Below are positions 12,501 to 51,438 of a stretch of DNA of 64,000 bases, piece by piece (position 1 is the stretch's first letter; each line of letters begins with the position of its first letter). The translations under genes were made by a program, and so were the position numbers. Origin of the DNA: Mastigias papua (taxonomy: Eukaryota; Cnidaria; Scyphozoa; Rhizostomeae; Mastigiidae). Where the stretch lies: NCBI GenBank assembly GCA_964019165.1, contig OZ025274.1:3109253-3173252 (forward strand), written 5' to 3'. Below the pieces are notes generated by a model. That model saw nothing but the letters and a program-made list of their open reading frames with translations. It was not told the origin of the DNA and ran no database searches.

Positions 12501-14639
12501 AGACTCCATGTTCTTAATTTTTCAATAAGTATAGACTCAATGTTTTTAAAATTGTTCTTATTTCAAGTGCTACTTTTTAGTAAGTATTTGAGAAGCTTCT
12601 TGCAGTCAAACTTTGATGCAATATACAGTCTTTTAAGATATTCGGCCAGGCTGGCAGTGAAACTAAAGAGACAAATGATGATGTTTATTACAAGTTCTCA
12701 TCAGAGTTGCTTGCAGAAAAAATGTGGGCAGCTGGTTGCTTGTGAAATTCTCATCTGAGGTTGAGCATGTTCTAGCAGTCTTCTTATTTTTCTTGGCAGT
12801 TCGAGCCTTGGTGTTCTTGTAAAGTGTGCCCTTATATAAAAAAGTGTAGAGAAGGAGGGGAGCCATGCTGTACTACCACCAATACGTCCTAGGCAGTGGT
12901 GATTATTTCAAGACTTCCACCCTTGTGTTTCTGCGCTCGTTGTTGTCTTCAGGGTTTTTTCAGTAGACTAACTACTGGGCAAAAGTGCCCAGTAGGTCCA
13001 ATGCCCTTCCCAGTAGTGACAATTAAAAGCAAAGAAATTCCCCCAGCTGTTTGGAACTGCTCATAAAATTTTTAGGGAGAATATGGTACTCTTTTGGGTT
13101 GTTCTAGTATCATGCAAAAAAGTAGTGTGGTTTTGTCACTGTAGACGTGGAATGAGTGCTGCCTACTCTCTGTCAATGTGTCTACAGGGTGTGGTTACAT
13201 AGTTTTTCCCCATCTTCGTTACCCTTTTGAGAAGCTTTCCGACAAGTGAAAGTTGCTTTAAAATCCTATGGCTATCTTGGTGGCATTTTCGAAAGTAAGT
13301 TTTATTTCCTCGATCGTACGTTTGACATAGTGCCATCTCAGTACTGCATTTACAGAATGGGCAATTAGATGAGAATTGTGTTTTTGTCGGAAGAACGCAT
13401 CGGGTAAAGTAGAAATAAATGTTTTAGGCCAGGAGATTCCAAACTATTTGCAACGATTGACTATTTTTACTTAGGTGAAATTATACGTGAATTGAACGTC
13501 CAGCTTAACATTCTCTTGAATTTTTATTGTCAATGCAAGTGTACTATGGATTCGGCTTTTTTCACTATTTCACAGTCTGTACGCCGGCAGAAATATGAGC
13601 GCGGGAAGAACTTTGGAACCTGCGGCTTTAAGGGAATGGAGAATGGGTTAGTTTTCACTAGTTTTCATGTTAGTATTATATGGCATACAGCGAGAATGCC
13701 AAAGCATGTCTAGGACCCTTGTCTTGGGGCGTAACCACGACATATCGCAGTTGTGATTAAACGCCCCTTTTGAAAGTTTTTCTCTTATATTTAATGTATA
13801 CGAACATCGAAAAATCGTTCAGCATTTTACATATTTGTCATGTGACACAAATTAACATTTTGCATTTTTCATGCCACCTACATTACTTCGCAGAACTGAA
13901 CATCCTGCTTACCCACCAAAAATCTTGACATTTCTTGATAAATCTCGAGAGTCATATTTTAGAAAAGTTAAAGGTGCTGACTTCCTGCGAGATTAAGGGC
14001 ATAATTTTTATATCACTGCCTGATTGAATGAAATCCTCATGCAATATACCATTTTCGCGCTGGTATAAGTCTAATTGTTTATTTTGCCTTACAGGCCGCC
14101 TGATCTTATTGGCGTTACATACGTGCACATTTTTATTATATGAGGACTATAGTAATCCATTGACTTTGCATAGATCGTAGGCATCAGTCCCTTCTAGTCT
14201 TTTCATATTAAACTGTCGCAATTTTCAAAGGCTTCTTGGTCACCAGTTGCTTCCCTAGTGTCACAGTCGGCAACCATCCAGGAGATTTTGTTGTTTTCTT
14301 TGGTTTTTTGTCTCGTGAAATGGTTATTAGACTTAGAGTTTTGATCGACGAAGGAATTCAGAATCAAAATTTCGTATCGTTGTCGAGTCACGGAAAAGCT
14401 ACAGAGTCTTGCCAGGGGCGGCACCAGCCACCACAGACTGGGGGGGGGGGGACTGTGACGGACCACATACATACATACATACATTTCACTTATTGAAAGA
14501 CGGTGGCCCCTTCAGCTTTGCTGATTTCCAAGGGGCCGTCTATTTACAAAAGAAAGTTAGGAACTTTAAAAGTACATATTCTAAAATATTCTGCATCTTA
14601 AAGTTCATAGAATCTACTATTATACATTATCTAATAAAT

Positions 14640-15005
14640 TTACTTATTACAAGTAAGATATGAAAGATGCCAGGGATGGTGCACGTTTGGCACCGGCTGA
14701 GAGACCATTCTATCACTCGGCTCCTCTAAAAAATATCCCTTTTGCCCACTATTAGTTTTTTTCAATGTCATTTTCAGCATTCCATAGCGCTCTACAAGAA
14801 TGTTAAGAGGTTCGAAGTAGAAATCTTCTAAGGTAATATGGAGCAAGGTCATTGAGGTATTTTAAAGTTATAAGTTTTATCTCATTCTCGGAAAGTTCCC
14901 TTATAGATCTTAAACCAAGGTTTGGTAATAGCGGTATAGCAGGGGGATCAAATGCGCTCTTGCTTATTATTCTAACCGCTCTGCTCTGTAACTTTTAGAG
15001 TCTAT
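14640..15005 (-). pseudogene. LINE reverse-transcriptase C-terminal remnant
   Basis: On the minus strand, from about 14995 downward, translation gives LQSRAVRIISKSAFDPPAIP, LGLRSIRELSENEIKLI and LNDLAPYYLRRF. This is the LINE RT tail pattern also seen at 3145-3537. Beyond that the frame is broken by stops and shifts, with WAKGIFF and APSLASF still readable. It is a degraded 5'-truncated copy. Confidence 0.7.
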
Positions 15006-16210
15006 TCATGTCAGTTATGCTACACCACCCTCAGACAGAGGAGCAATCTCGAAAATGGGGCTCTGTTATGCTTATATACAAGTTCTTGAAGATACTTTGC
15101 GGTAGGAACTGTTTTGCTTGCTTCAGTACTCCCATGGCAGAGAAATTTTGTTGTACATTGAAGTTTTATGGTGTTGTACATGTTCAGTGGAGTCAACATT
15201 GGGGATGTAGGACCATAGTACCCCTGAAATCAGAGGTTATTGGCAGATTTGCAAAATAACAGTTGTTGTCAGCAAATCTATAAATTTTATTTTTGTTGAT
15301 TTTCATTGTAGACATTCTTAGATCAGCACTTGGGCACTGTATCTATAGCCATTCCAGATGTCAACAATTAGAAAATTTTCTGTCGCGCTGGAGCCAACCA
15401 TGGTAGGTCCACCTATTTTACTGAACAGAGTTACCTCCACCCTAACTATTGGCTCATTACACATTCCTTGACATACGTCAGAACAACGGCAAACAATGAA
15501 CGTTCGGAAGGTCTTTTGCTTATCTCCTACGAGAAACATTTCGCAGAATCTTTCCTGGTATATCTAAATTTACAGAACTCTGGGCTCTGCTAAAGCAAGG
15601 TATATTAGACTTCAAATTACTGTTTAGCATTGCCTTTCGTTTGAAATGTGTAGCAAAAAAGACCATTTTGAAATAATGCAAAGAACACTTTTTTAACTAA
15701 ATTCCTGTTACTTTCCCATCCTTCATTAACATTAAGAAACTAGAGAGCGTACCCTACATAGAATTAAATTGCAAAGCGAAATTATTCCTCATTTACAGTG
15801 ACCATTTGGTACGTCTACCATTTTAGCAAATACTCATTCGGTGACCACGGCCTTTAGTCTACTAATTTTGACTATGTGACTCTATAACTGAGCTTGCCAT
15901 TTAGGCCCCTGTACAGTTTGCTAAAATGGAAAAGAAATAGCTTGCTATCATAGAAGTCACCTTGGAGGAGGACGACCTTCAAATATAATGTCTGTCATGT
16001 TATTTGTAAGTACCTGTCTTTGTCCTTTCTTGGTTGGTGGAAGTCTGTTGGAGCTGTCATAATGTAGCAAGAATATCTCACATCGTAGTTCTATTGTTAG
16101 CTTGATACCGTCCTGTTATCATAATCTCATTTAGTGGCCTATCCTAACTAATCCTGACTCCGCAGAAATTATGAAGTAATCTTCGTTGTTGCTGAGCTGA
16201 CTGGGAAGTG

Positions 16211-16211
16211 G

Positions 16212-16252
<41 letters not shown>
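16211..16252 (+). repeat. (TTGA)n microsatellite
   Basis: About ten uninterrupted TTGA/GATT units. Confidence 0.95.
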
Positions 16253-16253
<1 letters not shown>

Positions 16254-16418
16254 TCAAATATTTACTCAATATAATCAGATAGTGAGTCCAAGAAGCTTTG
16301 AATCAAAATGAAAGAGGGAAGCCTGACTTAGGGACAAGAATAAGACATAATCGATTGTCGGTTGATGGAGTTTTTTTTATATGCTCATAATCAAATTACA
16401 ATACAACATAATGCAAAC

Positions 16419-16468
16419 ATGCCACAGGGAGTATGGGAGTATGGGAATACATAACAACCCTGTGGCAT
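16419..16468. other. 11-bp stem hairpin
   Basis: ATGCCACAGGG (16419-16429) is perfectly complementary to CCCTGTGGCAT (16458-16468) around a 28-nt loop that itself contains GTATGGGA repeats. Function unknown; it could be the centre of a decayed fold-back element. Confidence 0.5.
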
Positions 16469-16754
16469 TTAACAATTAACTTAACTTGAAGTCAGTTTCA
16501 AAATGTGTGTCAGGCGAAACATTAATGAATTTTATAAAGTCGGTTATGCACGAGTAATGCATAGCCTTAGGTTGATTGGTTTGCGAGCCGCTTTGCGTTG
16601 ATTGGTTGATGGAGTTTGCGACATATTTCCAGCCTTCACTTCGTTATGGTGTTTCCTCCTTGAAGCTATACACATAGATATATACATGTTCATATGTATG
16701 TACATATGCATATATATAGGAGACAAAATCAAAAATATACTTCACTTAAGTGCA

Positions 16755-16780
16755 GACGTTTCGATAAATATCTTCATCAG
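16755..16780 (-). other. Hammerhead-ribozyme-like core
   Basis: The minus strand reads CTGATGA-AGATATTTATC-GAAACGTC, with an exact CUGAUGA box and a GAAA box. The intervening GATATTTATC can form a short stem II (GAU/AUC). I could not find convincing stems I and III, so activity is doubtful. Such motifs are known in Penelope-like elements and retrozymes; the link here is inference. Confidence 0.35.
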
Positions 16781-17801
16781 TACTATAATATGCGAATGCG
16801 GCTCTGATGATTGGTCAGCTAGGTTTGGAGAAAGCAGACATGATTAGAGGTCCCAAACATATGACAGCTATGCTAGTGAATAGGAATTTAAAACGTGTAG
16901 AATGTATCCTATATGCAAATATCGCATAATAGTATGGAGAAAGAAGACCCCATCGCACGTGGAATATGGGACCAAATGGTCTTGTACGTTAAAGCTAGTG
17001 TAAGCAAACGATATGGCTCAATGTAAATTGCGGGTAAAATTCCAGATGCTGGATATAGTAATACCAGTTTATTTCATGACATTGAAAGATATTCAAAGAT
17101 ATGGAGCCGGTACTTCTATAGAAATGATAGTTATACTCTCAATAAACAAAAATTACACTTGGATCTTACCATTAATATTGTATGATTTACAATGCATCTT
17201 CTGCGTATCATATTTCACTAATAATAGAATGCGGAGGAGTGTACGGTAGAGTAGGACTGTACCTACCTAAGGATTGTGTGAATCTCAATATACCACGCTG
17301 CTTAATTTAGGGGTCCCACAAGAGATAGCTGCGCAATTCAAAGCTGGCTTATGTATGATTGACATTAAAGATAATGACATTATGTTTTTATGTCGAACTT
17401 CACGATGAAGGGAATGAGCACCAATATGAAATGCAGTTAATTGAAGTTAAATTTGAAATGAAAGAACAGATAAAATAGATAAAATGAAATGGATAAGATA
17501 AATTAGATAAAATAGCAACATCATTCTCTAATTTGCTGACAATTTCTTCATTTTATAGTCACATACATTGGTAGTTGTATCATCTGCATTGTTGTAGATT
17601 ATGGTATCAGACACAAACATGAATATGTCGCCAATTTAAATATTATTCATTCATTTTCATATTCATATTCAAAACTTTTTTGCTGTAGATCTTATTTTTT
17701 AACTATAGTTAAAATAGCTCATTAACACCAACTATTTACAATACATAGCTTTTACAATAACAGGCTAGAATAAGGGAAGGGACTAATAACGTAAAAGCTG
17801 A

Positions 17802-18420
17802 CTATGTGCAGATGTGGCACGTACAATTCTTGCCATCCCAATAGCGGATTTCCTTTCTAAAGTTTATGATAGACGTTGCTACTTTTATCTCATCACTTAG
17901 CGTATTCCACAGAAGACTCCTTCTAAATGATACGGAGCTTATTCCGTAGCACTGAGAAATCACAGTAGATCTTACATGATTCTGAATTACGTAGATCGTA
18001 GGGGCATTTCCCTTGGTAAAGAATTTCCACACGTATTCTGGGTTCAGATAGTTGATTGTCTTAAAGGCCCCTACCATAAATATTTGTAGGTTTTTTGTGT
18101 GAAGCTTTTATTTATTCCTATCTTAAAGTTCCTTAAATGTAGATTCATAGTCTCCATATAAGGTTCTCAGTACACGATTGAGTCTTATTGAACAGCAATG
18201 GAGCGAGAACAGATGCCAGAGGTACCCCATGATTAATTTTCCTGCACAGGAACCCTCTAAGTCTAGCACTGCATGAACCATTAGTTCTCTGACTCGTTGC
18301 TTTCGGTGCCTGATATAGCTTTGTATACGTTTTAATGCCTCTCTTGTGAACCCATATGTGTATAATTTAGCTAGAAGTGGATCGTGATTTAGACAGTCAA
18401 ACGCTTTGCAGAGCTCTTGT
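17802..18420 (-). pseudogene. LINE reverse-transcriptase fragment (palm to C-terminus)
   Basis: The minus-strand frame at 18077-17802 encodes KTINYLNPEYVWKFF, YGISSVSFRRSLLWNTLSDE and a cysteine-rich end with WDGKNCTCHIC, the typical C-terminus of CR1/Jockey-like RTs. Further 5' on that strand (about 18420-18080), interrupted frames give YTHMGSQERH- and GSCAGKLI-like fragments that correspond to the thumb region. Stops and shifts break the upstream part. Confidence 0.7.
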
Positions 18421-18646
18421 ACTCATTTTCTGATCTAATGCTTTTATGCAATTTTCGACAAGCCGCAGATGGGCATGCTGTACAATATTGTAGTTTTCGC
18501 TAATTTCAAAAAGCAAGTGGTTTAGAAAAGTATTTATTATATGGCTTTACTTCATTTTTCATAAAGTATTTCAAATCAGGGCTTGTTTAACGTGCAATTC
18601 TACACAAATTGTGCAGTTCTAAAAACAATATATATATATATAGCTG

Positions 18647-18672
18647 CTTGATAAAGGCGAAAGCCGAAAGTG
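18647..18672 (+). other. Degenerate hammerhead-like hairpin
   Basis: CTTGATAAAGGCGAAAGCCGAAAG: GGC-GAAA-GCC is a clean GNRA-capped stem followed by GAAA. The preceding box is UUGAUAA, not CUGAUGA, so catalysis would not be expected. It lies 37 bp before the SINE at 18709. Confidence 0.3.
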
Positions 18673-18708
18673 ACCATAAGGTGCTAAAAACCAGGGAAGT
18701 TAAAACAA

Positions 18709-19249
<541 letters not shown>

Positions 19250-19252
<3 letters not shown>

Positions 19253-19420
19253 AAAAGTCTGTTGGTACTACAGAACTTCACTATAGCACGAAAAAGCGGG
19301 AACATTGCTTTAGCATACTGAAAGCTTTTTTCGTCCGACACTCGTCAGAGTATGAAACGTCGGACAGCGACCGAAAGGTGAAACGAAATATATAGCCAGA
19401 TGCGGGTACACGTGATATGA
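19250..19420 (+). repeat. R1 dispersed repeat, longest copy
   Basis: Starts TGAAAAGTCTGTTGGTACTA and ends near CGGGTACACGTGATATG. It shares its first 50-90 bp with 8347-8400 and 54266-54365. It contains a structured segment: GTCCGAC (19333-19339) pairs with GTCGGAC (19359-19365), with an inner ACTC-gtca-GAGT hairpin. It lies between the two inverted SINE copies. Class unknown. Confidence 0.65.
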
Positions 19421-19446
19421 TGAATAATGCGTCTATTTGGTTTCTA

Positions 19447-20991
<1,545 letters not shown>

Positions 20992-21462
20992 TACTGTAAA
21001 AAGCTCGTAAATAAGAGCCTTCATTTGTTACGAGCCTACAGCCTGAAAGTGCATATTTTCATATCAATTAGTTAGAACCTATTCAGCCTAATATTCTAAC
21101 TAGGTTCTGATAAATGGTTTCATTCTCTATCCACTGAGAACTAAGCCCAATCTTTTTGCCATTCAACCCAATTCAATGATGCTCCAAAACCCGTACAAAC
21201 TTAACTGTGATAGGCATGGCCTGCAGGGACAAGATTGGTGTGAAATTGGCTAAGGCAAGAACAAATAGATTTGGATAAAATTAAAAGGATCATAGACTCT
21301 ATGTGGCCATAAATTCAATGCTGAACTATCCCTGTTATGGCATTTTGTTTAGGATCCAGTGTTAAGAATCTGCACCCTGGTTATTAGATATGTCTCGCCA
21401 AATAAGAACACCAGCAAGCTCATTTCAAAATTTTAATTTCTTTTGTACGGGTTTTTACTGTA
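20992..21462. mobile_element. MITE, TACAGTAAAAACC-type inverted repeats, copy B
   Basis: Left end TACTGTAAAAAGCTCGTA, right end GTACGGGTTTTTACTGTA. The interior matches copy A at 3629-3976. Relative to A it carries about 120 extra bases in the middle (roughly 21230-21355), so A is internally deleted or B has an insertion. Confidence 0.65.
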
Positions 21463-23067
21463 CAGAAATTAAATCAAAGATGTAATGGGCTGTAATAGAG
21501 TGATTGTATGAACCTATTATGGACTGCCTGTGCAGCCAGTCTTATTGTTTTATTTTGATATATATGTAATGTTGTTGTTGTTAAAAGTTAGTATCGTTGT
21601 GTTATGTTGAGAAGCGAACGTGTCCTTACTGGAGCTATTACTAGACAAACGATAAATGAAATATAACATGGGCTTGCGTAGAAATTTAAAGTTTAAGTCA
21701 AATGCACATGAGCGTAGCCATTTTAATTTTCTCAGGCCTCAGAGATCTAATGCTATGCTTTGTTAACCTTTTGAAGAGTCGGGCTCTGCTTTCATATACG
21801 CGAATTTCTTATAAATGCAGAGTCCAGAAAATGTCACGTGCCTAAGGCTGTGAGCAGGAGGAAGATTTTGCTTTTTATGTCGTCCAATCCAGCTTCAGCA
21901 AAGTTTTCAGCTAGTGTGACATGGACTGTGAAATGCATAGCCCTTCTACAGTAGAATATTTGGAGACATACACAATGTAGAGTTAAAGAATTTTCGCTTG
22001 TTTGGACTGTCTTAAAAAAGAGGAGGGTTTATGGTGAAGATTTGACACCCGGAGGAGGGTTGGAAGTTTTTCTGAACTCTGTATATAAGAAAGTTCGTAT
22101 ATTAGGCTAGCTATTTGTACAATACTGCACATATTGAGAAAGTGTCTTACTTTGTGTTTATAATAATCAGTTAAATACTATGAAGTTTCCACAAATAACT
22201 GGCTACTCTTGCTGTTGTTGCATGCTTCTACGTTTAGAAACTAAATCTCCAGGTTGTGTTAAAGAGGCTAGCCTCTTGTATACTTCTTATTTAGCGGTAT
22301 GTATGATTATATATGAGGAGATTTTGAGTATTATGAAGTTTCGACATGATATGGTTGTTATTCATTGTATGAGTTTTGCAAAATGAAGATTTCAAACAAT
22401 ATTAGGTCGCTTTTCGCTTGAATATGATCAGGTAACAGGCTGCGATACCTTAACCTCTTTGTTGCCGACAAGTTTTTGCTATAGATACACAACACCTTAA
22501 ATCCTTAGAGAATTTGCTACCTCCTCTTTGAGTTTGACGGCGAAACTGTGCGTATCAGAGTTTGTAGGTCGATAAACATGTGAACTATAGTGATCCTCTC
22601 TGTTAGTTAAAGCACACCAGAGCTGTCCGCTTATGGCTTTCAAGAAAACTTCAGCATAATCTACTGAAAATATATGCATAAATATTTTATCAATGGAGCA
22701 CCCAGATTTTCAGTTCCCATGCTTTTTACATTACTGAAGGCTAATTTGCTGAGCTAGAAGAGGCCGCTTGCGACGAGGCTTCTTTGTGCTTGTGTCCTGT
22801 GACTGATAGAGAAGGTGTAGGCGGAGCACTGCGGCATACATCACTCAACCCTGCGTACGGATTGAAATCTCACACGAAGCGAAGGACAGGTGAAATTTCA
22901 TTTCGAGTTGAGCATAGTGGAGGGCGGCACGGAGTGTGCTCTGTCGGTTTAACTAGCCAGAAATATAAGGCATATGTCGTCGATGGTCAAATCTGAAGCA
23001 ACGAAAGTGCGAAGGGCTCGAGATCGGTAATCAATATATGAATTTGTAAACAAATTGTGGGACGATC
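21463..23067. other. Flank upstream of the ZNRF3-like gene
   Basis: The promoter should lie here or further upstream, but no TATA box, CpG cluster or clear start element stands out. About 22780-23030 is less AT-rich than its surroundings and may hold 5' UTR sequence. The short frame at 22784-22996 has no recognisable domain. Confidence 0.4.
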
Positions 23068-49238
<26,171 letters not shown>

Positions 49239-50320
49239 ACTAAATGAAGCTAGCGCGCGCTTTATAAGGGAGTGGAAAACCAATGATAATTCAATAACTG
49301 TCTTATGATGCCTTAGGAGATTTTCGTAATTCCATATTTGGAAGTTTCAGTGAATGCTGTACTGCAGTACCGGGTTTAGTCAGGAAATTTCATTTCGGAC
49401 ATTTTTCCATTTGGTAGTTTGATCATGCAATCTTGTAGTAGAATGACATTTCATGTCATTCCTCTTAGGCATTCTTTAAATTTATGAAGGTTAGCCCACA
49501 TCCAGTTGTTGTAAATTTTCTCCAGATATTATATAAAGTGAATCTATCACAATTAGTCACAATTTGGAGCATAGCGAATTTGTAGTTATTTAGGATTATA
49601 AACCTCAAATGTGGATTGCACAATAGCTTTTGGGCTGTTTTGTTCCGAGATAATTTATTATATGAAATTGTATGAATTCACAACCCTTTTCTAGCTACAC
49701 CATTATTGGCCTTTGAATGTTTCTTGTTGTAGGTTTAGGTTTAAAAGGTCTTTGCTTTTTATCACTGCTATATGGTCACGCTCGTTTTTGGGACCAATAG
49801 TTCGTCTGGGAAGTGTGCCTTTCCATAATTTTGATTAATTTTTAATCGATTTTGCCTACTGTTTAAGATCACTTGCGTAAGGCGTATCCACATTGGCAGT
49901 ACCACATGTCTTCATAGTTATCTCTGTAACGACCAGTTTTGTAATTCGTCCTACTTCGAGGAAAAAAGGTTTAAGGAGGTTGGGGATTTCTAGCTAGGGA
50001 TAGCTCTTAATTGTGTCATGTACATCGATGTTTGCCACCATTTGGTGCTGTATTTTACTGTGCGCTGTATGACCCAAAATGGCCTCGACCGAAGACTCCA
50101 TATTGTCTCCGGTGGTTGGAGCCGTCATTACATTCTATTTATATTTGAGCATTCTCCATCAATGGATGTAGGGTTTGGTTATCTTCTTATGTAGAAATTA
50201 GCTCCCAACTGGTGCAAGAGATTGTGTTTAAGAGCACCAGTGAAAACGTTCTGTGACCAGTTCCAATGTAGTTTAATCTACTACGGAGGAGAGAAAGGCA
50301 ATAAATCTGACACAAGAATT
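49239..50320 (+). other. Probable 3' UTR of the ZNRF3-like gene
   Basis: No coding frame. An AATAAA hexamer at 50300-50305 is followed by a GT-rich stretch (TAGTACTGTTTGTC) within 40 bp, a plausible polyadenylation site about 1.07 kb after the stop. Confidence 0.5.
50300..50305 (+). terminator. Candidate polyadenylation signal
   Basis: Canonical AATAAA, the first I noticed after the ZNRF3-like stop, with GT-rich sequence downstream. Confidence 0.45.
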
Positions 50321-51322
50321 GCATACAACTAGTACTGTTTGTCATATGAGCAATGATCTGACTGCAAACTCAGCCTTAAAAGCCTATTTATATTCGACTT
50401 TCTAAAGAATCTTTCTCTATAGTCAACAACGAGTCGTTCGTATGTTCTAGTATATGCATTCTCTGTAGGTCAGAGAAGGTATTTCTCCTAACGTTGGGCG
50501 CTTGGGTCTCGAGCTGACTTGTTTACGTCTCGATCTGACTTGTTTAGGTCTCGATCTGACGAGTTCAGTCATCTATCTGAACACAGGGTGTTGAATTCTT
50601 CATTGTATACACGAACTAAACTTGGCATGGCTTCTTATCGTTACTTCAAAGGCAGTTTATTAATGGGAGGTGTAAATTATGGATTGCCATCGATTTACAT
50701 CCATATTTAGTATATAATAATTATCTTAACTTTACCTTCTGCTTGTAAATATTGCAATGAAATTGCGTAATAAGTACTAACGTTTTGTTCAAAATGCAAA
50801 GTTCTCCGTCTTATCTTTGTTTGCGTTAATGAAAGTGCTTCTATCACTTTTGGGGAAGGGTTGGGAATATGAGAGGTGGAGAATGGCAAATTAGAGAGAA
50901 GGTAGAAATAATGGATATCTTAATGGGACTGACAGTTTTCGCAACTTTAGTAAAACAAACCCGATGTCTTTTGAAGGTTTACAATTACGTCGCAGAAATA
51001 TGCGTACGAGTGGCGTGCCGAGGGACTTTTGAGTTTGGGGTGGAGCATAAGAAGTTTACCGACAGGTTTGGACAAGGCATCATACTTACCGACAAGCCAT
51101 TATCGCCATGCGAACTTTTACCGACAAGCCAAAATAATTACGGACAAGCCAGATGGTTACTGAATGCTTCTGAAAAATGGCGACACCCCCACCACACCCA
51201 AGAAATAGGTAGTACGCATAGTGCGTAACTGTGAGGACGGGAGCCTCTCTTTCATAAACGGCGCCAAGTATTGAACATGGAGGAAGAAAAGCTGCGATGG
51301 ACATAGAACCTAAACATAAAAG
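50321..51322. other. Intergenic spacer and GNB1L promoter region
   Basis: About 1 kb between the presumed ZNRF3-like 3' end and the GNB1L start. A GTCTCGATCTGACTTGTTTA phrase is repeated two to three times near 50505-50560. No TATA box is evident. Short frames here (such as 50869-51228) have no domain. Confidence 0.5.
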
Positions 51323-51438
51323 ATGGCTTCAAGCCGCAAAAACCCAGATCCAGAATTTGTTATTCGAACCAATGGTGGAAGTGTCACATGTATTAGTGAG
51401 GGAGGTGTGTGGGAAGGTTTCCAAGTTATCTTTGTCGG
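51323..51438 (+). CDS. GNB1L: GNB1L exon 1
   Basis: Residues 1-38 plus two bases. Starts MASSRKNPDPEFVIR, compared with PDPQFVLRG near the human N-terminus, which supports this ATG. Donor GTCGG|GTAAGT. Confidence 0.9.

Larger units (their letters stand above)
4885..14639. other. AT-rich intergenic DNA, no supported gene
   Basis: The open frames here are short and unrelated to known domains. Visible items are a repeat fragment at 8347-8400, a TTCTTTCA microsatellite at 9456-9522, and ACAT repeats at 14466-14482. About 8990-9130 loosely resembles 21655-21800 (GGGCTTGC..., TTTCTCAGG.CTC, TTTTGAG.AG), which may be another decayed dispersed repeat. Confidence 0.5.
15010..17801. other. Non-coding stretch with simple repeats
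   Basis: No exon recognised. It contains an ATTG tetranucleotide run (16211-16252), a short hairpin (16419-16468) and a hammerhead-like core (16755-16780). About 17460-17520 is GATAAAAT-rich low-complexity DNA. Confidence 0.5.

Noticed and set aside
14203..14496. Overlapping frames on both strands with poly-Gly/Pro and HTYIHT segments
   Set aside because: Created by a poly-G run and ACAT repeats; no conserved protein.
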